A DNA stretch of 64,000 nucleotides. Source: Halobacteriales archaeon QS_8_69_73. GTDB lineage: Archaea > Halobacteriota > Halobacteria > Halobacteriales > Haloarculaceae. A program made the translations under genes and the position numbers. The DNA lies in assembly GCA_003022945.1 (NCBI GenBank), contig PXRZ01000014.1:1-64000 (forward strand). The letters run 5' to 3'. Positions 1 through 9,683 of the stretch are shown piece after piece. Under the pieces are notes generated by a model. The model made no database searches. It was not told the DNA's origin and saw only the letters and a program-made list of their open reading frames with translations. Within the stretch, counting starts at the first letter, position 1. Every line of letters begins with the position of its first letter.

Positions 1-1381
1 CATCCGCTCGATGTCGTCGAGGGCGTCGCCGGTGAACTTGACGCCGTCGGCGCCGTAGATGCGGGTGGCGACGGTTTCGATTTTCTCCTCGATGGGCGCC
101 TCGTCGTCGTACAGGTACTCGAAGTCCGACTCGTCGCTCCCCTCGACGGCCTCGATGACGTGTTCGCCGAGGTCGGCGCCGCCCTCGCTTCCCGCCTCGA
201 AGACCTCCGACTCCGCGACGCGGACGCCGAGGTCCTCCCGGCAGTGATCCAGCACCGCCCGGACCTCGGCGTCGGTGTCGTCCGGGAACCGGTTGACCGC
301 GACGACGACCGGGACGCCGAACTGCTGGAGGTTCGAGACGTGCTGGTCGAGGTTCTCGAAGCCGCGCTCGACGGCCTCGACGCCGGCGTCGTCGATGGCG
401 TCGAAGTCGGCGGGCCACATCTCCTCGCCGTGGTACTTCAGCGCCCGGACCGACGCGACGAGAACCACCGCGTTCGGCGTCATGTCGCCGAGCCGGCAGA
501 CGATGTTCATGAACTTCTCGGCGCCAAGGTCCGACCCGAACCCGGCCTCGGTGATGAGGTAGTCGCCCATGCCGAAGGCGGCCTTGTCGGCGATGAGCGA
601 GTTAGTACCGTGGGCGATGTTCGCGAACGGACCGCCGTGGACGAACGCCGGCGTCCCCTCGACGGTCTGGACGACGTTCGGCTTGATCGCGTCCCGGAGC
701 AGCATGGCCGCGGGCCCGGTCGCGTCGATATCGTCGACGGTGATGGGGTCGCCGTCGCCGTCGTAGGCGACGATGATGCGGGCGATGCGCTCCTTGAGGT
801 CGCCGAGACCGTCGGCCATACACAGCGCGGCCATCAGTTCGGAGGCGGCCGTCAGGAGGAAACTGTCCTCGCGGGGCGTCCCGCCGAACTTCCCGCCGAG
901 GCCGATCACCATGTTCCGGAGCGCCCGGTCGTTCATGTCGATGGCACGGGGCCACCTGACGTCCGTCACGTCGAGGTCGAGGCTCTCGTCTTTGGTTATC
1001 TTGGCGTCGAGCATCGCCGAGATGAGGTTGTGCGCCGAGGTCAGCGCGTGGAGGTCGCCGGTGAAGTGGAGGTTGATGTCCTCCATTGGCAGCACCTGCG
1101 AGCGGCCGCCGCCCGCCGCCCCGCCTTTGAGGCCGAACACCGGCCCAAGTGACGGCTCCCGGATGGCGATCATGGCCTCCTCGCCGAGGTGGTTGAGCGT
1201 CTGCCCCAGGCCGACCGTCGTGACGGTCTTGCCCTCGCCCTTCGGTGTCGGGGTCATCCCGGTGACGAGCACGAGGTTGTTCTCCCGGTTCGCCGCCTCC
1301 TCGCGCAGACGGTCGAGGGCGTGGTGTTTGACCTTCGCGGTGTACTCGCCGAAGTACTGGAGCCCGACAGGGTTGCATGAA
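1..1381 (-). pseudogene. fhs: Formate--tetrahydrofolate ligase, cut by the window start and apparently lacking its N-terminus
   Basis: Reverse-strand reading NPVGLQYFGEYTAKVKHHALDRLREEAANRENNLVLVTGMTPTPKGEGKTVTTVGLGQTLNHLGEEAMIAIREPSLGPVFGLKGGAAGGG...; in-frame TAA just upstream and no conventional start before the conserved core. Confidence 0.75.
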
Positions 1382-1509
1382 GGTTAGCATACCTGCTAGA
1401 CCCCGGATACGATGTGTTTCCTGCCGGGTAGTCCGAGGGACGGGCGAATACGACCCCGCCGCGAATATAAAAGATAGTCGATAGGTTATATTCCGGCGGG
1501 CGCTATGGG

Positions 1510-1700
1510 GGGTTACCCTGCAGTGGAACCCGCCGCCGAGCCGACGCCTAGTTCCTGGACCACTTTCAGGGTGTACAGTGGGCGTAGATCTTGTATCTCG
1601 CCGGCCTCAACGGTGAAGACGTCGATACCGTTCACGGTGACCTCCCCGGTCGGTTCGTACCGAAGAGGTCGATCGTCGTGCCCTCGGTAGCGCGGCGGCG
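1510..1700 (-). pseudogene. SnoaL/NTF2-like (ester cyclase type) C-terminal remnant
   Basis: Reverse-strand GEVTVNGIDVFTVEAGEIQDLRPLYTLKVVQELGVGS ending in TAA; preceding similar sequence is in another frame. Confidence 0.4.
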
Positions 1701-1847
1701 ACGAAAAAAAGCTACCGGACGTGCGAGGCGTCCTCCCGGCATGGTTTCACATACAGGTGTTTTACCTATAGAAAGCTGAATAGAAATACGCCAATGTGAA
1801 ACTACTGTTTCGAAATAATTAAATCGTTCCGGGATCTACCCGTGTAT

Positions 1848-2027
1848 ATGACAGAAATGTCGAACGAAAGCAGTGACGACACCGCAGAGGAGTTCGTGAA
1901 CTACATGCCGGGAATGCCGAAGCTCTCCCGGGAGCCCGGCCAGGTCGAACGGGTCCTCGCGAACCTGCTCGGCCGTCGCCGCGTCGGGTCGCTCCGCGTG
2001 GTCGGTCGCCGCCGGGACGACGAGTAA
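1848..2027 (+). CDS. Small hypothetical protein
   Basis: Short ORF MTEMSNESSDDTAEEFVNYMPGMPKLSREPGQVERVLANLLGRRR upstream of the USP gene; acidic N-terminus. Confidence 0.25.
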   Translation: MTEMSNESSDDTAEEFVNYMPGMPKLSREPGQVERVLANLLGRRRVGSLRVVGRRRDDE

Positions 2028-2135
2028 CCGACCACACGCTTTCGTGCGGTCGTCCCGGCGACAGGTACAGTGACCAGTACGAGTCCGGCACAAATTATTT
2101 TTCAGCGGTCACGGAACGTCGACTGAGTCACTCAG

Positions 2136-2582
2136 ATGTACGAAACCATTCTGATTCCGTACGACGGGTCGGACGAGGCGCGAATGGGAGCCGAACACGG
2201 GCTGGAGCTTGCGGCGGCTCTGGGGGCGTCAGTGCACGTCCTCTACGTGATCAACATCCCCGGGACACCCCGGGCGGTCGCGCTGCGGGACGACGAGGAG
2301 GAGATGCGGGAACGGTACCGGGAGTACGCCGACGAGATTCTCGGCGAGCTTTCGGAGACGGCCGAGGAGAAAGGTGTCGAGGCCGTGACCGCGACCCGGA
2401 CCGGATCGGTGAGCCAGGAGATCGTCGAATACGCCGACGAAGAGGTCGTCGATGCCATCGTGATGGGATCGGCCTATCGCGGGAAGATCGGCAACCTCAT
2501 CGGGGGAACCACGGACAAGGTAGTCCGGAGCGCAACCGTTCCGGTGGTCACCAAACGGATGAGCGTCGACGAAATCCCATAG
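2136..2582 (+). CDS. Universal stress protein (UspA family)
   Basis: MYETILIPYDGSDEARMGAEHGLELAAALGASVHVLYV... with C-terminal GSAYRGKIGNLIGGTTDKVVRSATVPVV. Confidence 0.93.
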   Translation: MYETILIPYDGSDEARMGAEHGLELAAALGASVHVLYVINIPGTPRAVALRDDEEEMRERYREYADEILGELSETAEEKGVEAVTATRTGSVSQEIVEYADEEVVDAIVMGSAYRGKIGNLIGGTTDKVVRSATVPVVTKRMSVDEIP

Positions 2583-2593
2583 GAGTACCGTGC

Positions 2594-2643
2594 GTCATTT
2601 CGATGCCGACCGCACGCCTTCGTCCGGTCGATACCGAAATGAC
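2594..2643. terminator. Long hairpin after the USP gene
   Basis: GTCATTTCGATGCCGACCGCACG-cctt-CGTCCGGTCGATACCGAAATGAC, near-complete inverted repeat just past the stop. Confidence 0.5.
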
Positions 2644-2658
2644 CCGTGACACTCACCA

Positions 2659-2820
2659 TCAGCCACCGACGAGATACGTCTCCCGGACGTAGATGACGAG
2701 GCTGGCGCTCAGGAAGCTGGCGCCGGCCGGGGCGAACGACCCCTCGGTCATCGCGAGCAGACCGAACCCGAAGAGGACGACCGCGAGTCCGGCTGCCGCC
2801 GTCGCCGGCAGGTTTACCAT
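2659..2820 (-). CDS. Small two-helix membrane protein
   Basis: MVNLPATAAAGLAVVLFGFGLLAMTEGSFAPAGASFLSASLVIYVRETYLVGG. Confidence 0.6.
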   Translation of the reverse strand: MVNLPATAAAGLAVVLFGFGLLAMTEGSFAPAGASFLSASLVIYVRETYLVGG

Positions 2821-3235
2821 GTAAACAGGGAGTCGGCAGGCGCAATAATATCCACCGTCTCCCGACCTGCTGGCGTCCGACCGGTCGGTCGTGTAAGATA
2901 TCCGAGCGAATGAGTTTCGTTGACTGCTGCGGGAGCGGAACAAAGGTCCGGTGTCGTATCCGATCATTGTGGGTCGGACTCCTCGACGCCCGGATTCCGG
3001 GGGAAATTTGGCCAAGGTTTATTACAGGTACAACCTTGTCTGACAATGATACTGCGTATCATGAACCAGTCGACACGCAGGTGCGGAGCGACCGGTTCGA
3101 ACAGCACGTATCTGTCGGGGCGGCACGGTCGGAGCGTCGCTAGCTACAATCAGCCCACGCGACCGTGGGCTATCGGTACTAACTCATGTCGTGACATGAA
3201 ATCGAACACCACGCGACCATCGACGGAGGAAGACC

Positions 3236-5128
3236 ATGGCAGACGGTGAGGAAGCGACCGACGAGATGTCCGGTGGGCTCCAGGTGGAGCTGTTCCATCC
3301 GGAGTCCGACCGCGAACCGGGGGACACGAACATCCGGGCGCTCGGGTTCGACGTTCACCCGGTGGTGTTCCCGGTCGCGCTGGTCATCGTCACCCTGTTC
3401 ATCCTGGTGACGGTGTTCTACCGGACGATCGCCGCCGCACTCGGGTGGACAATGAGGGTGTCGCAAGACACGGCCGACGAGGAAGGCTATGAGGTCCTCA
3501 GACAGGCCGGCGACCAGGTGGTGGTCTACCAGAGCGCCCAAGACGCCTACACCGTGATATTTGACTTCATCGGAGCCAACTTCGGCTGGTTCTACCTGCT
3601 GGCCGTGAACATCTTCATCGTAGTGTTGTTATACTTCGCACTCGGAAAGTACGGCACGATCAAGATCGGCGGGGTCGAGGCCGAAAAGGAGTTCAGCAAC
3701 TTCTCGTGGATGGCGATGCTGTTCAGCGCCGGGATGGGGATCGGCCTCATGTTCTTCAGCGTACTCGAACCGGTGTTCTACTACCAGTCCACGCCCGGCT
3801 TCTGGGGCGCCGAGGGCGGAACCGATGCGGCCGCCTCGGCGGCGATGGCCCAGACGTTCTTCCACTGGGGCTTCCACCCGTGGGCGGTCTACGGGCTCGT
3901 CGGCCTCGGGCTGGCGTTCTTCTCGTTCAACCGCGGCCTGCCACTGACGTTCCGGTCGATCTTCTGGCCGCTGCTCGGCGAGCGCATCTACGGATGGCCG
4001 GGACACATCATCGACCTGGTGACGGTGTTCGCGACGCTGTTCGGCCTGTCTACCTCGCTGGGGCTGGGCGTCGCCCAAGTCAACAGCGGGATGGGGTACG
4101 TCGGCGGGAACATCCTCGGGGTCGTCAGCGGTCCGATCCTCCCGGAGTTATTCCCCAACCTCGCGGAGGCCGTCCTGATCGGGCTGATCACGATCATCGC
4201 GGCCTTCTCGGTCGCGGCGGGCCTCGACGGGGGCGTCAAGCGGCTCAGCACGCTGAACCTCTATCTGATGTTCGGCCTGCTGGGCTTCATGCTGATCGTC
4301 GGACCGACGATCTTCATCCTCGGTGCGTGGATCGAGGGGCTCGGCACCTACTTCGCGAACGTCGCCCAACTCGGCTTCTACCGCGGGACGATGGGTCCCG
4401 GCGGCGGCGTCGTCACCGATTGGACGATCTTTTACTGGGGCTGGTGGATCGCGTGGTCACCGTTTGTCGGGATGTTCATCGCACGCATCTCGAAGGGCCG
4501 CACCGTCCGCGAGTTCGTCTTGGGGGTCCTGCTCCTCCCGTCGATGTTCTCGACGCTGTGGCTGTCGACCTTCGGCGGTGCCGCACTCGCCCCATCCGTC
4601 CAGGAAGGCGGGAGCGGCGCCGTCGTGGGCGCGTACAACGACCTCGGCTACACCGCCTTCGAGACGCTCGGCATGTTCGTCATGCTGAACAACTACCCGC
4701 TCGGCGCCATCACCGGGTCCCTGGCGACATTGCTCGTGGTTACGTTCTTCGTGACATCGTCGGACTCGGGGTCGCTGGTCATCGACCACCTGACCTCCGG
4801 CGGCAAGCACGACGTCCCAAGGGTCCAGCGCATCTTCTGGGCGAGCACCGAGGGCTTCGTCGCGGCCGTGCTCCTGATCGGGGGCGGCCTGGACGCGCTG
4901 CAGACCGCCGCCATCACGACCGGGTTGCCGTTCGCGGTGATCCTGTGTCTAATGTGTTACACGGTCTATCTGGGACTCGACAATGAATACCAGATACTCG
5001 AATCCGAGGAGTTCGCCGAACGGATCGAGGACCTCAGCGACCAGGGCGAGGTCGACATCGTGACCACCGGCGACGAGGTGGTCACCGACGTCAGTGGGGG
5101 AGACGAGGCCGGCAGCAGCAGCGACTGA
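3236..5128 (+). CDS. BCCT family (betaine/carnitine/choline) transporter
   Basis: 630 aa, many TM helices; FSAGMGIGLMFFSVLEPVFYY, WGFHPWAVYGLVGLGLAFFSFNRGLPLTFRS, FYWGWWIAWSPFVGMFIARISKGRTVREF. Confidence 0.95.
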   Translation: MADGEEATDEMSGGLQVELFHPESDREPGDTNIRALGFDVHPVVFPVALVIVTLFILVTVFYRTIAAALGWTMRVSQDTADEEGYEVLRQAGDQVVVYQSAQDAYTVIFDFIGANFGWFYLLAVNIFIVVLLYFALGKYGTIKIGGVEAEKEFSNFSWMAMLFSAGMGIGLMFFSVLEPVFYYQSTPGFWGAEGGTDAAASAAMAQTFFHWGFHPWAVYGLVGLGLAFFSFNRGLPLTFRSIFWPLLGERIYGWPGHIIDLVTVFATLFGLSTSLGLGVAQVNSGMGYVGGNILGVVSGPILPELFPNLAEAVLIGLITIIAAFSVAAGLDGGVKRLSTLNLYLMFGLLGFMLIVGPTIFILGAWIEGLGTYFANVAQLGFYRGTMGPGGGVVTDWTIFYWGWWIAWSPFVGMFIARISKGRTVREFVLGVLLLPSMFSTLWLSTFGGAALAPSVQEGGSGAVVGAYNDLGYTAFETLGMFVMLNNYPLGAITGSLATLLVVTFFVTSSDSGSLVIDHLTSGGKHDVPRVQRIFWASTEGFVAAVLLIGGGLDALQTAAITTGLPFAVILCLMCYTVYLGLDNEYQILESEEFAERIEDLSDQGEVDIVTTGDEVVTDVSGGDEAGSSSD

Positions 5129-5280
5129 CGGACCGAACTGTCGGCATCCCTTTCTGCACCGCGTCTTCGAGCGACAGTACACAGCGTCCCGTCGCTCGAC
5201 ATCGTCACACTCCTCGCGGTCGCCCTCCCGTTCGGCGCTCGACCCGGACCACTGACGGGCGATGCCGTCCACCCGTTCGC

Positions 5281-5608
5281 ATGGACGCCGCGGGGACGGC
5301 CAGGCTCCGGGCCGCCGGCCTGCTGGCGCCGGTCGTCGCCGGCATCCACGTCCTGCACCCCTCCCAAGGTGGGGTCGCACTCTCGATCTACGCGCAGGTG
5401 GGCTACCTCGGGGGCCCCCGACCGCCGCTGTTCGCGCTGGCGGGGTTCGCGCTGGTGTTCGGCGTCGTCGCGGGCTCCGTTGGCCTCGACCGTGTTCGGC
5501 GGCGCGGGCCTGCTGGCGGCGTCGGCCGTGGAGGTGCCCTACGACCTCTCGACGGCCGTCTTCCTGCTCACCGTCGCGCTCCTGTACTGGCGGCCGGAAT
5601 TCGGATAG
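5281..5608 (+). pseudogene. Small membrane protein with frame disruption
   Basis: Frame 1 MDAAGTARLRAAGLLAPVVAGIHVLHPSQGG...FALAGFALVFGVVAG continues in another frame as ASTVFGGAGLLAASAVEVPYDLSTAVFLLTVALLYWRPEFG*. Confidence 0.55.
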
Positions 5609-5683
5609 TCGGGTCGCCGACGTCCGGAAAGCGCGTCGGCCCGTGAACGGCACCCTTTTCGGCACGCCGGCCCGCGCTCAACC

Positions 5684-6607
5684 ATGGTCATTCGCGCCGA
5701 GCGGGTGCGGCGCCGCTACGGGGAAACGGCGGCGCTCGACGGCGTCTCCCTGTCCGTCGGGACGGGAACGGTGTTCGTCCTCGCCGGCCCGAACGGCGCC
5801 GGTAAGACGACGCTGATTCGCGCGCTGACGGGCACGACGAGGGTCGACGGCACCGTCGAGCTGTTCGGCAAGCCGCCGTCGGAGGTGTCCGGCGAGCGCA
5901 TCGGACTGCTGCCACAGGAGTTCGCCCCCGCCGACCGCCTCACCGCCCGAGAACTCGTGGCGTACTACGGCGGCCTCCACGAGGAGTCCCGTGACACCGA
6001 CACCGTTCTCGAGGACGTCGGGCTGACGGAGACGGCCGACACCCACTACGAGGACCTCTCCGGCGGCCAGAAGCGCCGCGTCTGCGTCGGGACGGCGCTG
6101 GTCAACGACCCCGAGCTGCTCGTCCTCGACGAGCCGACGACCGGCGTCGACCCAGCGGGTCGACACGAGCTGTGGGGCGTCATCGAGGGGCTCGCCGAGC
6201 GGGGGACGACCGTCGTCCTGACGACCCACTACATGGCGGAGGCCGAGCGGCTGGCCGACCGGGTGGGGCTGCTGGCCGACGGCCGGCTGGTCGCGCTCGG
6301 CTCGCCGGCCGAGCTGCTGGAGCGACACGGCGGCGCCGACCGGCTCGTCGTCGCGGTCGACGACCAGGGCGCGGCGACGCGGGCGCTGGAGCGGGCCGGT
6401 TACCACGTCCTGCCGGACGAGCGGCACCTCGCGGTCGGGGTCGGCCCCGAGGAGATTCCGGCGGTCGTCGAGACGCTGGCCGACGCCGGCGTCGACTGCG
6501 AGCGGCTCACCTGGCGGCAGCCCGACCTCGAGGACGTCTACCTCGCGCTGGCGGGCGTCGACGTCGACCCCCAGGAGCTGTCCGAGCCGGAGGCGGTCCG
6601 GGCGTGA
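5684..6607 (+). CDS. ABC transporter ATP-binding protein
   Basis: Walker A GPNGAGKTT, signature LSGGQKRR, Walker B LLVLDEPTTGVDPAGR. Confidence 0.96.
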   Translation: MVIRAERVRRRYGETAALDGVSLSVGTGTVFVLAGPNGAGKTTLIRALTGTTRVDGTVELFGKPPSEVSGERIGLLPQEFAPADRLTARELVAYYGGLHEESRDTDTVLEDVGLTETADTHYEDLSGGQKRRVCVGTALVNDPELLVLDEPTTGVDPAGRHELWGVIEGLAERGTTVVLTTHYMAEAERLADRVGLLADGRLVALGSPAELLERHGGADRLVVAVDDQGAATRALERAGYHVLPDERHLAVGVGPEEIPAVVETLADAGVDCERLTWRQPDLEDVYLALAGVDVDPQELSEPEAVRA

Positions 6608-7395
6608 GCCGGGCCGGACGGGTCGCCGCCGAGACGCGAGCGGCCTGGTACGCCTTCGTCCGCCGGCGAACGGCCGTCTTCTTCACCTTCTTCTTCCCGG
6701 TCATCATCATCCTCATCTTCGGCGCGTTGGTCCGGACGGACCCGACCGGCGGCGGGCTGTTCACGGAGCCGCCGGGCTACTACGTCGCCGGCTACCTCGC
6801 GGTGGTCGTCCTCTTTACTCCGCTGTCGCGGGTCGGCAGCGAGGTGGCCCGCCACCGGGACGGCAACCGCTTCGAGAAGCTGGCGACGACGCCGCTGTCC
6901 CGCGCCGAGTGGCTGCTGGCGCAGATGCTCGTCAACGTCGCCGTCGTCGGGCTGGCGGCCGTCCTCGTCTTCGGGCTGGTGGTCGCGGTCACCGGCGCCG
7001 GCGTCGCCGCCTCGCCGCTGGTCGTCCCGTATCTCGTCGCCGGCGTCGCGCTGTTCTGCGGCCTCGGAGCAGTGCTCGGCCGCGTCGCCGACTCCCAGGA
7101 CGGCGTCATCGCCGCCGCCAACGGCGTCGCGCTCCCGCTTTTGTTCCTCTCGCGAACGTTCGTTCCGCCCGAACTGCTGCCGGCGTGGTTCCGCCCGGTC
7201 GTCGCGCTGTCGCCGCTGACGTACTTCGCCCGCGGCCTCCGGGCGGCGACCTTCCGGCCGCCGGGGACGCTCGCCACCTACCGGACCGGCGACGCCCTCG
7301 TCGGCACCGACCCCACTCTCAACCTCGCGGTACTGGCGGCGCTCGCGGTCGGCTTCTTCGCCGCCGGCGCCCTCGCGGTCCCGACGACGAACTGA
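6604..7395 (+). CDS. ABC-2 type transporter permease
   Basis: GTG start overlaps the ATPase stop (GTGA); multiple TM helices, SRVGSEVARHRDGNRFEKLATTPLSRAEWLLAQ, LSPLTYFARGLRAATF. Confidence 0.9.
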   Translation: MSRAGRVAAETRAAWYAFVRRRTAVFFTFFFPVIIILIFGALVRTDPTGGGLFTEPPGYYVAGYLAVVVLFTPLSRVGSEVARHRDGNRFEKLATTPLSRAEWLLAQMLVNVAVVGLAAVLVFGLVVAVTGAGVAASPLVVPYLVAGVALFCGLGAVLGRVADSQDGVIAAANGVALPLLFLSRTFVPPELLPAWFRPVVALSPLTYFARGLRAATFRPPGTLATYRTGDALVGTDPTLNLAVLAALAVGFFAAGALAVPTTN

Positions 7396-7432
7396 CGGCC
7401 GGAGTCACGGGCGATTCGGTTCCGGTACCGGG

Positions 7433-9167
7433 TTACTCCAGCTGGTGGTAGTCGAGCTCGTGGTCGGCGTCGAGCGCCGCCTGGACCGGCTCGCTCGGGT
7501 CCTCGACCGGTGTCGTCGTCAGCCGGGGGCTGCCGACGCTGTCGCGCCGGTAGTGGACGTTCCGGCGCCATCCGGGGTCGCGGTCGGGATGGTCGGTCCG
7601 GTAGTGTGCGCCGCGGGATTCGGTCCGCTCGCGGGCGCTCCGGAGGACCGCGTCGGCACCCAGCAGCCCGAAGCCGAGGTTGAGCGCGAACTCGTAGGAG
7701 CGGCTCGTCCGGTCGCCGACCGCGAGATCGGCCGCCCGCGACCGGAGCCGCTCGAGCCGGTCGAGACCGGCCGCCAGCCCGTCGTCGTCCCGGAGGATGC
7801 CGGCCCGCTCCCACAGCAGCTCCCGGAGCTCGTCGAGCAGCGCCTCGGGCTCCTCGTCGCCGTCGGCGTTCGACAGCGCCCGGAGGTCCCGGAGGTGGAC
7901 CCGGGCGCGGTCGTGCAGCACGTCGGAGTCGCCGCCGGGAGCCGGAAGACGTTCGGCGATGGCTTCGCCGGCGACGGCGCCGTAGGCGATGGTCTCCGCC
8001 AGGGAGTTGCCCCCGAGGCGGTTGGCGCCGTGGACGCCGGCCATCGTCTCGCCGATGGCGTAGAGGCCGTCGACGTCCGTCTCGCCGTCGTCGTCGACGA
8101 CGACGCCGCCCATCCCGTAGTGGGCCGTCGGCGACACCTCGACGGGCGCTTCGGCCATGTCGACGCCCAGCTCGGCGAACCGCTCGTACATCCGCGGCAG
8201 CCGCTCCTCGATGAAGTCGCGGTCCCGGTGAGAGATGTCGAGGAGGACGCCGCCGTGTTCCGTGCCGCGGCCCTCGTCGATCTCCCCGGCGATGGCCCGG
8301 GCGACGATGTCACGGGCGTCCAGCTCCATCTGGTCCGGCGAGTACCGCTCCATGAACCGCTCGCCACCGGGAGCGCCCGGCTCTCCCGAGTCTCCGCTCG
8401 CGTCGCTCGCGGAGACCTCCGCGTTGAACAGCCGACCGCCCTCGCCGCGGACGGCCTCGGTGACGAGCCGGCCGTCCCAGTCGTCGCCGTAGCGGTCGCC
8501 GACCATGCCGGTCGGGTGGAACTGGACGAACTCCATGTCGGTGAGCGCCGCGCCGGCCTGGTAGGCCAGCGCCGGCCCGTCGGCGGTGTTCTCGTCGTCC
8601 CGCGAGGAGTGGCGGCCGTACAGCCCGGTGTAGCCGCCGGCGGCCAGCACGACGACGTCGGCGTCGAAGACGACGAACTCGCCGGTGTCGAGGTCCGTCC
8701 CGACGGCGCCGAGCACGCGGTCCTCGTCGGCGACGAGCCGAGAGACGAAGACGTTCTCGCGGTAGGGGATCGACAGCTCCCGGGCCCGCTCGACGAGGGT
8801 GTCGAGCAGCGCCTCGCCGGTGTAGTCGCCCGCGAAGGCCGTCCGGCGGAACGACTGGGCGCCGAAGTACCGCTGGGCGATGGCCCTCGTTCAGCGTGTC
8901 GGCGGCGTGGATCGTCCAGTCGTCCTCGGGGTCGAGGCTCCCGAGGGCGCCGTTGATGCCGCCGCGGGCCCACGTCGTGTGGGCGTCGCCGTGGCTCCGC
9001 TTCCCGATGACGAGCACGTCCTCGGGGTCGACGCCCCGCTCGACCAGTTCGATGGCCGTCCGGGCGCCAGCCGCACCGGCGCCGACGACGAGGACGCGCC
9101 GGTCGACGGTCTCGTAGTCGACCGGCTCGGCCGACACATCAGGGTCCGTCGGTGGTGTCTCCGTCAT
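7433..9167 (-). pseudogene. FAD-dependent succinate dehydrogenase/fumarate reductase/NadB-type flavoprotein, internally disrupted
   Basis: N-terminus MTETPPTDPDV...VLVVGAGAAGARTAIEL...ARGGINGALGSLDPEDDWTIHAADTLNEGH; resumes in another frame IAQRYFGAQSFRRTAFAGDYTGEALLDTLVERARELSIPYRENVFVSRL... Confidence 0.8.
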
Positions 9168-9683
9168 ACCACAGATTAGCGGGCGTGGACGGATAATCCC
9201 ACCGCAAGGAAACGTCTGTGCAGGCTCTCTGCCCGCCGTTATCACGCTTTTCTGGCCCTCTCGACCCCGCCCGTGAGACGGCGCGACGCCCCCGGAGACG
9301 GCCGGCCACGACGGTCTCACTCCGGGCCGGGGTAGCCGAGTGCGGCCGGCCACTCGGGGCGGAGTCGGCGTGGCACCTCATACCCCGTTCGATCGTAGTC
9401 ATTTGGAGTACGTCCGACCGGCAGGACCCGCGTCATCGCGCCCAGCAGCAGAGTCGTCCGTCGTCATATCTCATACGTAGCTCCGTCCGTCGCCCTTCGT
9501 ATCGAAGTGCTTGCGGTGTCGTCCTTCGAGACGGCCCGTGTCGCCGGGTGCGAACACTGCTTCCTTCGAGCCGCCCTCGCCCCGAAGCGCTCGAAGAGGT
9601 CGACGGACGGGCGACACGACCTCCACGGCTGGTGACTCACTGTGGCTGAACGTTATACCCTCGGCTGTCCTTCTATCGAGTGC

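Noticed and set aside
7445-8956. 503-aa forward ORF
   Set aside because: Antisense to the flavoprotein gene, which has real FAD and active-site motifs
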